A stretch of 56,370 bases of DNA from positions 1-56,370 of the forward strand of contig JAPORY010000087.1 in NCBI GenBank assembly GCA_026709985.1. The letters run 5' to 3'. The position numbers and the translations under genes were made by a program. This document shows positions 17,437 through 25,735 of the stretch, piece by piece. Numbering within the stretch: position 1 is the first letter of the stretch; each line of letters starts with the position of its first letter. The notes beneath the pieces were generated by a model. It saw nothing but the letters and a program-made list of their open reading frames with translations. It was not told where the DNA came from and did not search any database. This DNA comes from Aestuariivita sp. Lineage in GTDB: Bacteria; Pseudomonadota; Alphaproteobacteria; Rhodobacterales; Rhodobacteraceae.

Positions 17437-18024
17437 TTACAGGTTTCCCTTTGTCGACGGAATCATTCCTGCCCGTCGAGCGTCTGGTTCAACCGCCATT
17501 CGCAATGCCCGCGCAACAGCCTTAAAAGTGGCTTCCGCGATGTGGTGGCTATTCAAGCCGCGTATTTTGTCGACATGTAGAGCCATTCCCGAATGAGTGC
17601 TGAAACTTTGAAAAAATTCGCGCAGCAACTCGGTATCGAACGTGCCGATTCGGGCGGCAGGAACATCGACAGACCAGCTCAAGAATGGGCGCCCCGAGAG
17701 ATCTAAAGCAACACGGATTAGGGCGTCGTCCATGGGCAATAGGTAGTGACCGTATCGGTAGATCCCCTGTTTGTCGCCCAGTGCTCTTGCGATAGCCATG
17801 CCCAGAACAATAGCGACGTCTTCGACAGTGTGATGATCATCAATGAAGTTATCTCCCGTAGCACTGAGGGAGATGTCGATCAACGAATGAGCAGCAAGTT
17901 GATCTAACATGTGATCTAAAAACGGAACGCCGGAATCGCTCTGACAGAGACCAGTTCCGTCAAGGTTAATGTTGATCGTGACGTCGGTCTCGGCCGTTTT
18001 GCGGCTGACTTTGGCATTTCGCAT
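17437..18024 (-). CDS. hisB: Imidazoleglycerol-phosphate dehydratase HisB
   Basis: HisB dehydrates imidazole glycerol phosphate to imidazole acetol phosphate. The 195-residue product is the monofunctional dehydratase, without the phosphatase domain of enterobacteria. Metal-binding motifs are DHMLDQLAAH (near residue 38), DDHHTVEDVAIVLG (near 63) and GLNSHHIAEATFKA (near 160). It heads the minus-strand histidine series and sits 374 bases from the divergent tungstate operon. Confidence 0.96.
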   Translation of the reverse strand: MRNAKVSRKTAETDVTININLDGTGLCQSDSGVPFLDHMLDQLAAHSLIDISLSATGDNFIDDHHTVEDVAIVLGMAIARALGDKQGIYRYGHYLLPMDDALIRVALDLSGRPFLSWSVDVPAARIGTFDTELLREFFQSFSTHSGMALHVDKIRGLNSHHIAEATFKAVARALRMAVEPDARRAGMIPSTKGNL

Positions 18025-18397
18025 TCACAATCTCCATTGTCATCTTGCCAGGGTAAATTTTGATTGATACGCTATTTTGGCTCGACGCCGCAGTGCGTCG
18101 GCGAACAAACCATCAAATGTCGCTAGTAATCAAGATTCGTGCTTTTCTCAGTTAAACGCTTTATTGCATGATCAGGCACAATGATAGTGCCCGTAACACG
18201 ATGCGATGGCTAGGTGTTGATCCAAGGACACGTCGCATACATATTTGCCAATTCGGGTCTAGGTGCTTTGCTGATCGGTTGGGTATGATTTGTTTCGTTG
18301 GGTATCAACGCACCACTCATTTCGTTCGGACAGAGAAAACAGTTTTGACGATATGAACAAATTCTTCAAATGATTTTCCAGTTTTACATGGCGGACA
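18025..18397. promoter_or_regulatory. Divergent promoter region between hisB and tupB with a repeated motif
   Basis: This 373-base gap must hold promoters for hisB (minus) and tupBCA (plus). GTTGGGTAT occurs twice in direct orientation, at 18278 and 18297, 19 bases apart, about 100 bases before tupB. The second copy sits in a small hairpin (CGTTG, loop, CAACG). The spacing suits a dimeric regulator on one DNA face, but this is unproven. Confidence 0.35.
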
Positions 18398-19102
18398 ATG
18401 AATAACGACGGTGTTTTACTGCAAGCGGCACGGTTGATTGCTGAATGGGATCCGGCGCTTTTCGAAATTGTTCTGCTGTCACTGCAGGTGACAATGTCGG
18501 CGGTGGTCATTTCGTGCTTGCTTGGATTACCACTCGGTGCGGCAGTTGGCGCGTTTCGATTTCATGGTCGTGGTGCCGTTATCTTGATTCTAAATGTTTT
18601 GATGGGCTTACCGCCAGTCGTCGTCGGACTATTGGTCTATCTGGTTCTTTCTGCCTCTGGCCCGTTGGGTGTATTGGAATTGCTCTATACGCCGACAGCA
18701 ATGATTATCGCGCAGATCGTTCTCGTCACCCCGATTATCGCGGCACTATCGCGGCAAGTCATTGAAGATCTATACCTAGAGTATGCCGAGCAATTTGCGT
18801 CCTTTGGCGTCAGCCGGTATACACGAGTTCGGGCTCTATTGTGGGATGCGCGCTACACGTTGCCGACTGTTGTTTTGGCTGGTGTCGGCCGTGCGGTCGC
18901 CGAAGTCGGTGCGGTAATGATTGTAGGTGGCAATATTAATCATGTAACGCGTGTGATGACGACGGCGATTGCGCTTGAAACCTCACGAGGCGATCTTGAG
19001 TTGGCGCTGGCTTTGGGCATTATTTTGTTGGCCTTGGCTCTCGTCGTTAACGTATTCGTAATGGCACTTCGGGGCACAAGGGTGAGAGGGGCTTATGCCT
19101 AA
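18398..19102 (+). CDS. tupB: Tungstate ABC transporter permease TupB
   Basis: The 234-residue membrane protein has about five hydrophobic segments and the family blocks LNVLMGLPPVVVGLLVYL and GRAVAEVGAVMIVGGNI; the latter region (EVGAVMIVGGN) is the hallmark of TupB/WtpB-type permeases. It starts an operon with the ATPase tupC (8-base overlap) and the binding protein tupA. Together they would import tungstate, or possibly molybdate, for molybdopterin-type enzymes, none of which are encoded in this window. Confidence 0.9.
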   Translation: MNNDGVLLQAARLIAEWDPALFEIVLLSLQVTMSAVVISCLLGLPLGAAVGAFRFHGRGAVILILNVLMGLPPVVVGLLVYLVLSASGPLGVLELLYTPTAMIIAQIVLVTPIIAALSRQVIEDLYLEYAEQFASFGVSRYTRVRALLWDARYTLPTVVLAGVGRAVAEVGAVMIVGGNINHVTRVMTTAIALETSRGDLELALALGIILLALALVVNVFVMALRGTRVRGAYA

Positions 19103-19883
19103 ATGCGACGCCAAGAGGCAGTCGAGCCTCGGCGAAGTCATCGACTCGAAGATTGAACTGCCGCTGATTTCAGCCCGTGATATCGGCTTTTCCCTGAATG
19201 GCCAGTGGTTTCTCAAGGATGTTTCGATCACCGTACGCGCTCGGAAGCGCACGGTATTGATTGGGCCGAATGGTGCTGGGAAGAGTTTGCTTCTGCGGCT
19301 ATTTCATGGCCTTATTCCTGCGAGCACTGGTGAGATTCTCTGGAAAGGCCAAAAATTGTCATCTAACAGTCAAGAATGTCAGGCAATGGTATTTCAACGG
19401 CCGGTAATGCTAAGGCGCTCGGTGATGGCGAACATGCGATTTGTCTTGGGCGTTCGAGGATTTGCTGGCAGAGAACAAACGCGTCGAGCGAAAGATGCGC
19501 TAGAGATGGCGGGTTTGACTTCATTGGCCAGCCGCCCCGCTCGCGTTTTATCTGGCGGTGAGCAGCAATGTCTTGCAGTTGCACGAGCTTTGGCTTGCGG
19601 ACCAGAGTTGTTATTGCTTGACGAGCCGACGGCTAGCCTTGATCCCGCCGCCACTTCTCGCGTTGAGGAATTAATTACAGCGGCGCATGAGCGCGGTATT
19701 GCGGTGGTCATGGTGACTCATGACCAAGGGCAGGCGCGTCGAATGGCCGATCAACTCGTATTCTTGCAAAGTGGTCGTGTTGCCGAAGCTGGCGATGCCG
19801 CTGCGATGTTCGCTACGCCGAAATCTCCCGCATTGCGGGCGTGGCTTGATGGACGACTTTTTGTTGAAACCGAAGCGAATTAG
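19095..19883 (+). CDS. tupC: Tungstate ABC transporter ATP-binding protein TupC
   Basis: The 262-residue ATPase has Walker A GPNGAGKS, signature LSGGEQQCLAVARAL, Walker B LLLLDEPTASLD and the H-loop VMVTHD. It is a single ABC domain without the C-terminal molybdate-binding domain of ModC, consistent with TupC. The start overlaps the end of tupB. The first 20 residues before the domain are extra, so an internal start is possible. Confidence 0.9.
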   Translation: MPKCDAKRQSSLGEVIDSKIELPLISARDIGFSLNGQWFLKDVSITVRARKRTVLIGPNGAGKSLLLRLFHGLIPASTGEILWKGQKLSSNSQECQAMVFQRPVMLRRSVMANMRFVLGVRGFAGREQTRRAKDALEMAGLTSLASRPARVLSGGEQQCLAVARALACGPELLLLDEPTASLDPAATSRVEELITAAHERGIAVVMVTHDQGQARRMADQLVFLQSGRVAEAGDAAAMFATPKSPALRAWLDGRLFVETEAN

Positions 19884-19896
19884 CGGTTTGCCAGAG

Positions 19897-20727
19897 ATGG
19901 CACGAAGATTGCTCGCGGTCATATCGCTATGTCTGAGCATTCTCACCCCCCTAAATGCTGCCGAGAATTACATTGTTATGCAATCGACAACTTCGGCAAA
20001 AAATTCAGGCTTATTTGATCATATCCTCCCGATTTTTAAAGCAGAGACGGGTATCGAAGTTCGCGTTGTGGCGGTCGGGACAGGCCAAGCAATCCGAAAC
20101 GCGGCAAACGGGGACGGTGATGTTTTGCTAGTTCATTCGCGAGAGGCAGAAGAACAATTTATTGCCGATGGATTTGGCGTCAAAAGGTATGATGTTATGT
20201 ACAATGACTTTGTCATTGTTGGTCCACCTGATGATCCAGCGAAAATCGCTGGGAGCGACGATGCCTTATGGGCTTTGCGGCAGATTGCCCTTGGCGAACA
20301 TGACTTTATGTCACGCGGCGACGACTCAGGCACCCATAGGGCCGAGCGACGTTTATGGGAGTCGCTCGGAATATCACCGTCTGCTCGTCATCAGCGATGG
20401 TATAAGGAGACCGGTTCCGGAATGGGGTCTACTCTTAATATTGCGGTAGGAATTGCGGCTTATACGCTGACAGATCGCGGCACTTGGCTAGCATTCAAGA
20501 ATAAACAAGATCACTTAATATTCGTTCAAGGTGACCCTCTGCTCTTCAATCAATATGGTATCATTGCGGTGAATCCTGAGCGACACCCGCATGTAAACAG
20601 TGAGAGCGCACAACGATTTATCGAATGGATTCGTTCGGATGTCGGCCAACGCGCAATCGCTGACCATCAGATTGAAGGCCAAAGTCTATTCTCTCCCAAT
20701 GCGGTTGCGGCGCATGTTCAAAATTAA
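19897..20727 (+). CDS. tupA: Tungstate ABC transporter substrate-binding protein TupA
   Basis: The product is 276 residues from ATG 19897, chosen because a signal peptide follows at once (ARRLLAVISLCLSILTPLNA); the frame is open through tupC upstream, with another ATG at 19849. The oxyanion-binding block IVMQSTTSAKNSGLFDHI near the N-terminus and the central SRGDDSGTHRAERRLW match TupA. The protein would deliver tungstate to TupB in the periplasm. It is convergent with znuA. Confidence 0.92.
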   Translation: MARRLLAVISLCLSILTPLNAAENYIVMQSTTSAKNSGLFDHILPIFKAETGIEVRVVAVGTGQAIRNAANGDGDVLLVHSREAEEQFIADGFGVKRYDVMYNDFVIVGPPDDPAKIAGSDDALWALRQIALGEHDFMSRGDDSGTHRAERRLWESLGISPSARHQRWYKETGSGMGSTLNIAVGIAAYTLTDRGTWLAFKNKQDHLIFVQGDPLLFNQYGIIAVNPERHPHVNSESAQRFIEWIRSDVGQRAIADHQIEGQSLFSPNAVAAHVQN

Positions 20728-20814
20728 TGATCGCGATACGCCGTTGTCGAACAACTTTGGGGTGCCGCGACCAAGAACAATGAATGATTAGGGATAGTCC
20801 CTGTCAGAACAGAA

Positions 20815-21954
20815 TCAGCTGCTTTTCGCCCGGCATTGGCTCATCGTTGCTGCCATATTGCGCAGCAAAGTAGGATAGAGTTCTTTGCCAGCAGGAATGT
20901 TAGCCCCTAGCGGATCAATCTCAAGAATTTGCACGTTTTCGGATTCAAAAACCGAGTTGACTAGACCAGGATTAAACTGCGGTTCGGTAAAGACACAGGC
21001 GATTTGTTCCCGTTTTACCAGATCGCGCAGTTCAGCCACGCGTCTTGGGCTTGGCGGTGTAGCATCTGGCGCCAAAATTGCACCGACAGCTTCAACGCCG
21101 AAGCGTCGTTCAAAGTACTGATACGCGTCATGATAGACGGCAAAAGAGAGTGCCCCAGTTTGTTGAAACCGATCACTTAGTGCCTTCTCTAGTTCAAGCA
21201 GATCAGCTCGGGCCCGTTCGGCATTGGTTGCGTAAATTTCGGCATTGTCAGGATCTATTTCCGAGAGTGTTGCCGCTAAGGTGCTCACCCAAACGCGCGC
21301 GTTGAATGGGTCGAGCCAGGCGTGAATATCGACACCGTCGTGATCATGATCATGATGCCCGTGCCCATGGGCTTCCGCTTCCTTCGTATGCTCTTCGTGA
21401 CCATGATCATCATGGCTATGTTCCTCATTCCCATGCTGATGCTCGTCATCTTCGTGCTTATGTTCTTCATGCCCGTGCTCTTCATGTTCATGTTTCTCAT
21501 GTCCATGCTCGTGGGCGTGGTCATCATGCCCGTGTTCGTCTTGCTTGTGCCCGTGGTCATCATTGTCGTGTTCATCTGGCGCCAATGTCGAAAAGATCAC
21601 TTTGTCCCGATAAGAATGTTGCGTTATCCCGTCGATTGCAATCAGTTCAATAGAACGCGCTTGTGGTGCTAAGCTCTCCTTGGTATCTGCCAGCCAAGCC
21701 ACTAAATCTGGGCCCATCCAGATTAATAAATTAGAATCCTGAATTTTTTGAGCGTCAGAAGGTCGCAAAGAAAAATCGTGCGGAGACGCTCCGGGAGGCA
21801 AAAGCAGGTCTGGGACAACGACGCCGTCCGTAACCATTGAAACAAGCGAATGTACGGGTGGAATATCCGTTATAATCTTAAGGGGCGCCGCAAGGGTTAC
21901 ACCACTTCCGAACATTAAGAAGTAAACTGCAGTTGCGATTCGCAAAATACGCAT
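20815..21954 (-). CDS. znuA: Zinc ABC transporter substrate-binding protein ZnuA with long His-rich loop
   Basis: The 379-residue product starts at ATG 21954; a TTG two codons earlier is the alternative. It has a signal peptide and the cluster A-I fold: KIITDIPPVHSLVSMVTDG, then GASPHDFSLRPSDA. Metal-ligand histidines are in VHSL, SPHDF, DIHAWLDP and YHDAYQYF. Between residues about 128 and 208 lies an exceptional His/Asp/Glu-rich loop, thought in relatives to capture or sense zinc. It is divergent from znuCB, with a Zur-like box just upstream. Confidence 0.94.
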   Translation of the reverse strand: MRILRIATAVYFLMFGSGVTLAAPLKIITDIPPVHSLVSMVTDGVVVPDLLLPPGASPHDFSLRPSDAQKIQDSNLLIWMGPDLVAWLADTKESLAPQARSIELIAIDGITQHSYRDKVIFSTLAPDEHDNDDHGHKQDEHGHDDHAHEHGHEKHEHEEHGHEEHKHEDDEHQHGNEEHSHDDHGHEEHTKEAEAHGHGHHDHDHDGVDIHAWLDPFNARVWVSTLAATLSEIDPDNAEIYATNAERARADLLELEKALSDRFQQTGALSFAVYHDAYQYFERRFGVEAVGAILAPDATPPSPRRVAELRDLVKREQIACVFTEPQFNPGLVNSVFESENVQILEIDPLGANIPAGKELYPTLLRNMAATMSQCRAKSS

Positions 21955-21968
21955 TGCCAAAATCCTTA

Positions 21969-21983
21969 TGTTACAATATTACA
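21969..21983. promoter_or_regulatory. Zur-like operator upstream of znuA
   Basis: TGTTACAATATTACA is an imperfect 15-base palindrome (10 of 15 positions symmetric) ending 15 bases before the znuA start codon. It resembles the AT-rich TGTtATa-ATAaCA boxes bound by the zinc repressor Zur in Alphaproteobacteria. The place and target fit zinc repression; the exact consensus was not scored. Confidence 0.5.
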
Positions 21984-22352
21984 TTAGCTGTCTTTAGTAA
22001 GAGAAGTTCGATAGTTAAGCAAGATCAAAATCTCAGGGAGAACAACGCCCACACGCATCATACGGAGCTAAACTCGACGGACGGGAATGCAGAGCACTGG
22101 TGACATCGTCAAAACGTGTGTGCGGCAACAAGAGTATGCGCTATTTGTGGGCGCTAGAAGTCGGTACTAGCCTTCGTCAGATCATATACGGATTCGGAAG
22201 GCCAATATATGCTATTACGTAAGCGACTCGGTATTGATACCGGCATTGCGCCGAATAGTTTGCTCTTGGGCGATAATGCGAAGGGCTTCGGTCTTAGCAA
22301 AAGCACCGTGCTTGATGCCGAGAATAACTGCTAAACGTAAAATGATGATATC
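21984..22352. other. Gap between divergent znuA and znuCB
   Basis: The region presumably holds the znuCB promoter. A minus-strand frame of about 45 codons ending near 22219 (LRLAVILGIKHGAFAKTEAL inside) is open but has no start site. ATGATATCAT, a perfect 10-base palindrome at 22345-22354, overlaps the znuC start codon. I see no zur gene. Confidence 0.4.
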
Positions 22353-23102
22353 ATGAAGCTCATAGAAACGCGACGGCTGGGTTACGCCGTCAATGGGGAA
22401 GAGATACTAACGAACATCGACTTCGCTATTCGTGAAGGCGAGATTGTTACAATTGTTGGCCCCAACGGTTCGGGAAAGACGAGCCTCCTACGCGCCTTGA
22501 TTGGCGCCATAGAGCCAACGAGTGGACAGGTTACGCGAGAGAAAAATCTCCGCATCGGATATGTACCGCAAAAGCTGGGCGTCGATCAAACTTTGCCGCT
22601 AACCGTTGGGCGTCTCTTGAGTTTGCCCACGCGGAAGTCACGCGATCACGTGAACAAAGCACTTACATCTGTCGGTGCCGATGGTCTTCAGCGACGACAA
22701 GTTGTGGAATTGTCAGGCGGACAATTGCAGCGCGTGCTATTGGCGCGAGCTTTGATCAATCGCCCCCAACTATTAGTACTCGACGAGGCGACACAAGGCC
22801 TTGATCAAGAAGGGCAATCAGCCTTCTTTCGTATCATTGCAAAAAAACGCGAGGAGTTGAACTGCGGAGTCGTTATGGTCAGCCACGACCTACATATTGT
22901 TATGAGTGCCTCGGATCGAGTTGTCTGCCTCAATCGACACATTTGCTGCCAAGGAACACCAGAGGCCGTGACCTCCGAGCAGCAGTGGCAAGATTTATTT
23001 GGAGTTGCGAACGAGGGTATGTTTGCGTTGTATCGGCATAAACATCAACAAGACTCTCCTGATCAATACCAAAATCCAACAGCGGTGGCACACAATGCTT
23101 GA
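22353..23102 (+). CDS. znuC: Zinc ABC transporter ATP-binding protein ZnuC
   Basis: The 249-residue ATPase energises zinc uptake with ZnuA and ZnuB. Walker A is GPNGSGKTS (near residue 37), the signature LSGGQLQRVLLARAL, Walker B LLVLDEATQGLD, and the H-loop MVSHDLHIVM. YVPQKLGVD is characteristic of ZnuC. The last 8 bases overlap the znuB start (ATGCTTGA arrangement). The C-terminal tail is short and His-containing. Confidence 0.93.
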   Translation: MKLIETRRLGYAVNGEEILTNIDFAIREGEIVTIVGPNGSGKTSLLRALIGAIEPTSGQVTREKNLRIGYVPQKLGVDQTLPLTVGRLLSLPTRKSRDHVNKALTSVGADGLQRRQVVELSGGQLQRVLLARALINRPQLLVLDEATQGLDQEGQSAFFRIIAKKREELNCGVVMVSHDLHIVMSASDRVVCLNRHICCQGTPEAVTSEQQWQDLFGVANEGMFALYRHKHQQDSPDQYQNPTAVAHNA

Positions 23103-23907
23103 TGATTTTTTAATCCGAGCGGCCTTTGCTGGTGTCGGGGTTGCAGTGGCGACGGCACCCCTTGGCTGTTTTGTCGTCTGGCATCGGATGGTTTACTTCA
23201 GCGATGCAACAGCGCACGCTGCCATTTTGGGTGTCGCTCTGGCTCTCTTACTTGAGGCGCCAATTTTTGCCGGAACATTGGTTGCGGCGCTTGCAATGGC
23301 CCTCGCAGTAACTTTTATGGGACGCAACATATACGCGTTCGATACAATCCTGGGGGTGATGGCACACTCAGCGCTCGCAATCGGATTGGTTGCCGTTTCT
23401 TTGATAGGGGGAGTAAGAGTCGATCTCCACAGTCTACTCTTCGGTGATATCCTTGCCGTCTCTCGAAACGATCTCATAATTATCTGGCTCGGGGCGGCCG
23501 TCGTCTTCGGATTAACGATTTGGCGTTGGTCCCCGCTGCTGATCACCACCCTCAACCCAGATGTGGCGCAGGCCGCAGGAATTGACTCGCGACGGGAGAG
23601 CTTCTTTCTTACCTTAAGCTTAGCGGTAACCGTGGCAGTCGCTATTAAGGTCGTTGGTATCTTGTTGATTGGTGCCTTGCTTGTTATTCCAGCGGCTTCC
23701 GCCCGTTGCTTCGCACGCACACCCGAGGTAATGGCGGCATTGGCGGTGCTATTCGGGGTGGTTTCTGCCATCGCAGGTCTGCGCGTGTCATTTTTCTATG
23801 ACACCCCGTCAGGCCCGACAATTGTTTGCCTTTTGGCTCTTATTTTCACACTAACAAATATTGGTCGCAGTCTAAGGCGCGCTCGGGCCGAAAGAGTATC
23901 CCATTGA
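23095..23907 (+). CDS. znuB: Zinc ABC transporter permease ZnuB
   Basis: The product is 270 residues from ATG 23095, overlapping the znuC stop. It belongs to the ABC-3 metal permease family with about eight membrane spans; RMVYFSDATAHAAILGVALAL near residue 35 and GILLIGALLVIPAASAR near 185 are the family landmarks. Together with ZnuC and the divergent ZnuA it forms a complete high-affinity zinc importer. Confidence 0.93.
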   Translation: MLDDFLIRAAFAGVGVAVATAPLGCFVVWHRMVYFSDATAHAAILGVALALLLEAPIFAGTLVAALAMALAVTFMGRNIYAFDTILGVMAHSALAIGLVAVSLIGGVRVDLHSLLFGDILAVSRNDLIIIWLGAAVVFGLTIWRWSPLLITTLNPDVAQAAGIDSRRESFFLTLSLAVTVAVAIKVVGILLIGALLVIPAASARCFARTPEVMAALAVLFGVVSAIAGLRVSFFYDTPSGPTIVCLLALIFTLTNIGRSLRRARAERVSH

Positions 23908-24218
23908 AGGAACAAAGGTCTTATGCCTCTCAATGGAGGTTATTGGAACAGAGATGCGGATATTAATTCGTTGCTTGACGCCGCAAAATAGAGCGGAGTA
24001 AATCTCAGAGTTCACGATCATTTTGAGAATCTTGTGCTCGCGATTAAGTGTTGGATATAAGCTTCGACCGGATGTCGAGCGAAGCGGTAATTGTTATCTT
24101 TTATTGACTTGAGTCACGGTGAAAGAAAACCTAGGGTGAGGTTTTCGTGGTCATGGCAGCAACAACTCTCGAATCATGGGGGTCCATTTTTTGTTCGGCC
24201 ACTTGGGAGGAGAAGTGA
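23908..24218. other. Gap upstream of the pyrimidine degradation cluster
   Basis: No gene is supported here. A short imperfect hairpin (CCTC, loop, GGAGG near 23926) could end znuCB. The promoter for preT should be in the right half; I could not pick a -35/-10 pair with confidence. Confidence 0.4.
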
Positions 24219-25565
24219 ATGGACGGGCAAGTAGACGTTCCTGACATCAGGGCAGGCCGCTTGGGCGGTGCACAACTAGCGGAAAATTTTGCTGATCTTC
24301 ACCCGCCGCTAAAGCAATATGAGGCGGTCGTGGCTGCGGATCGGTGTTTTTTCTGTTATGAAGCCCCCTGTATCGCAGCTTGTCCAACAGAAATCGACAT
24401 ACCACTGTTTATCCGACAAATACAGGCTGACCAGCCGTTGAGTGCCGCAAAAACAATCTTCGACCAAAATATCTTGGGCGGCATGTGTGCGAGAGTCTGT
24501 CCGACAGAAACATTGTGCGAGCAAGCCTGTGTAAGAGAACTATCAGAAGGTAAACCCGTTGAAATCGGACGCCTACAGAGATTTGCGACCGATCAAGCGA
24601 TGGCTGTCGCGAAGCATCCGTATGACCGAGAACGGGAGACGGGCAAACGTGTGGTGATCATTGGCGCGGGACCGGCCGGATTAGCCTGCGCCCATAGGTT
24701 GGCAATGAAAGGCCACGCGGTTGATATCCTTGAGCGCCGCTCAAAACCAGGTGGCCTCAATGAATATGGAATCGCAGCCTATAAGACAAAAGACAACTTT
24801 GCTGCCGCCGAAATCGAGTGGTTGTTGCAGATTGGTGGGATTACGCTCCGAACAACTCACGAAACCAGTGATCTTGAGGCACTTGAAGCAATAATTGCGG
24901 ACTACGATGCGGTATTCGTGGCAGTTGGTCTCGACGGCGTGAACTCCTTAAATGTTGCGCAAGAGTCATTAAGCGAAGTACAAAATGCGGTCGAATACAT
25001 TGCAACGCTACGGCAGACGACTGATCTCTCAACCTTGCCCATTGGTAGACATGTGGTCGTCATTGGCGGCGGCATGACGGCGATTGACGCCGCTGTGCAA
25101 ACAAAACTTCTCGGAGCCGAGAGCGTCACGATTGCCTACCGGCGTGAGCAAAGCGCGATGCCCGCCAGTCGCTATGAGCAAGATATTGCGACATCGCGAG
25201 GGGTTCGTATCCTTTGTAACGTACAACCATTGCATTTGGGACGTAACTCTAACAGCCGCGAGATCGAACTTGAATATACCACTGAAATCAATGGACAGCT
25301 TCGAGGAACTGGCGAAACGCTACGGCTCTCGGCTGATCAAGTCTTATTGGCAATCGGCCAATCGTTAGATCAATCGTTGGCGAATCTGACCTTAGAGTCA
25401 GGAAAAATCAAAACGAATAGTTCAGGACGCACGAACTTAGAAAAAGTATGGGCTGGCGGTGATTGCGCAACTAATGGAACCGATTTAACCGTGACGGCGG
25501 TAGCACAAGGCAGAGACGCCGCAGAGGATATTCACAATTACCTCATGACCCAAAATTATGGCTAA
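24219..25565 (+). CDS. preT: NAD-dependent dihydropyrimidine dehydrogenase subunit PreT
   Basis: PreT is the NADH/FAD electron-input subunit that works with PreA to reduce uracil and thymine to dihydropyrimidines. The 448-residue protein has an N-terminal Fe-S domain with RCFFCYEAPCIAACPTEID (near residue 42) and CARVCPTETLCEQAC (near 90). An FAD-binding motif VVIIGAGPAGLACA (near 146) and an NAD-binding motif VVVIGGGMTAIDAA (near 275) follow. The start ATG has a GGGAGGAG site. Glutamate synthase small subunits share this layout, but the neighbouring preA settles the call. It opens the catabolic cluster. Confidence 0.92.
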   Translation: MDGQVDVPDIRAGRLGGAQLAENFADLHPPLKQYEAVVAADRCFFCYEAPCIAACPTEIDIPLFIRQIQADQPLSAAKTIFDQNILGGMCARVCPTETLCEQACVRELSEGKPVEIGRLQRFATDQAMAVAKHPYDRERETGKRVVIIGAGPAGLACAHRLAMKGHAVDILERRSKPGGLNEYGIAAYKTKDNFAAAEIEWLLQIGGITLRTTHETSDLEALEAIIADYDAVFVAVGLDGVNSLNVAQESLSEVQNAVEYIATLRQTTDLSTLPIGRHVVVIGGGMTAIDAAVQTKLLGAESVTIAYRREQSAMPASRYEQDIATSRGVRILCNVQPLHLGRNSNSREIELEYTTEINGQLRGTGETLRLSADQVLLAIGQSLDQSLANLTLESGKIKTNSSGRTNLEKVWAGGDCATNGTDLTVTAVAQGRDAAEDIHNYLMTQNYG

Positions 25566-25735
25566 CGAAGCAATAATATCGTTTACCAATGCTTTATACC
25601 CAATATCGCAAGCTAGTATGGGGAGATCTAGTGATTGCAATCCAGAGTACCGAATGGCAACGGGTTAATTTCGATGGCGGCCAAACAACAGGTTTGGCTC
25701 ACCGCAAGCAAGAAATTTATCAAAAGGGATAAGAA

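Noticed and set aside
21285-21672. Open frames on both strands in the His-rich part of znuA
   Set aside because: Low-complexity coding of His, Asp and Glu keeps other frames open; the translations are monotonous Met/Thr or Ala/His strings.
22219-22355. Minus-strand open stretch in the znuA-znuC gap
   Set aside because: It extends antisense into znuC and has no start signal; similarity to a known protein could not be seen.
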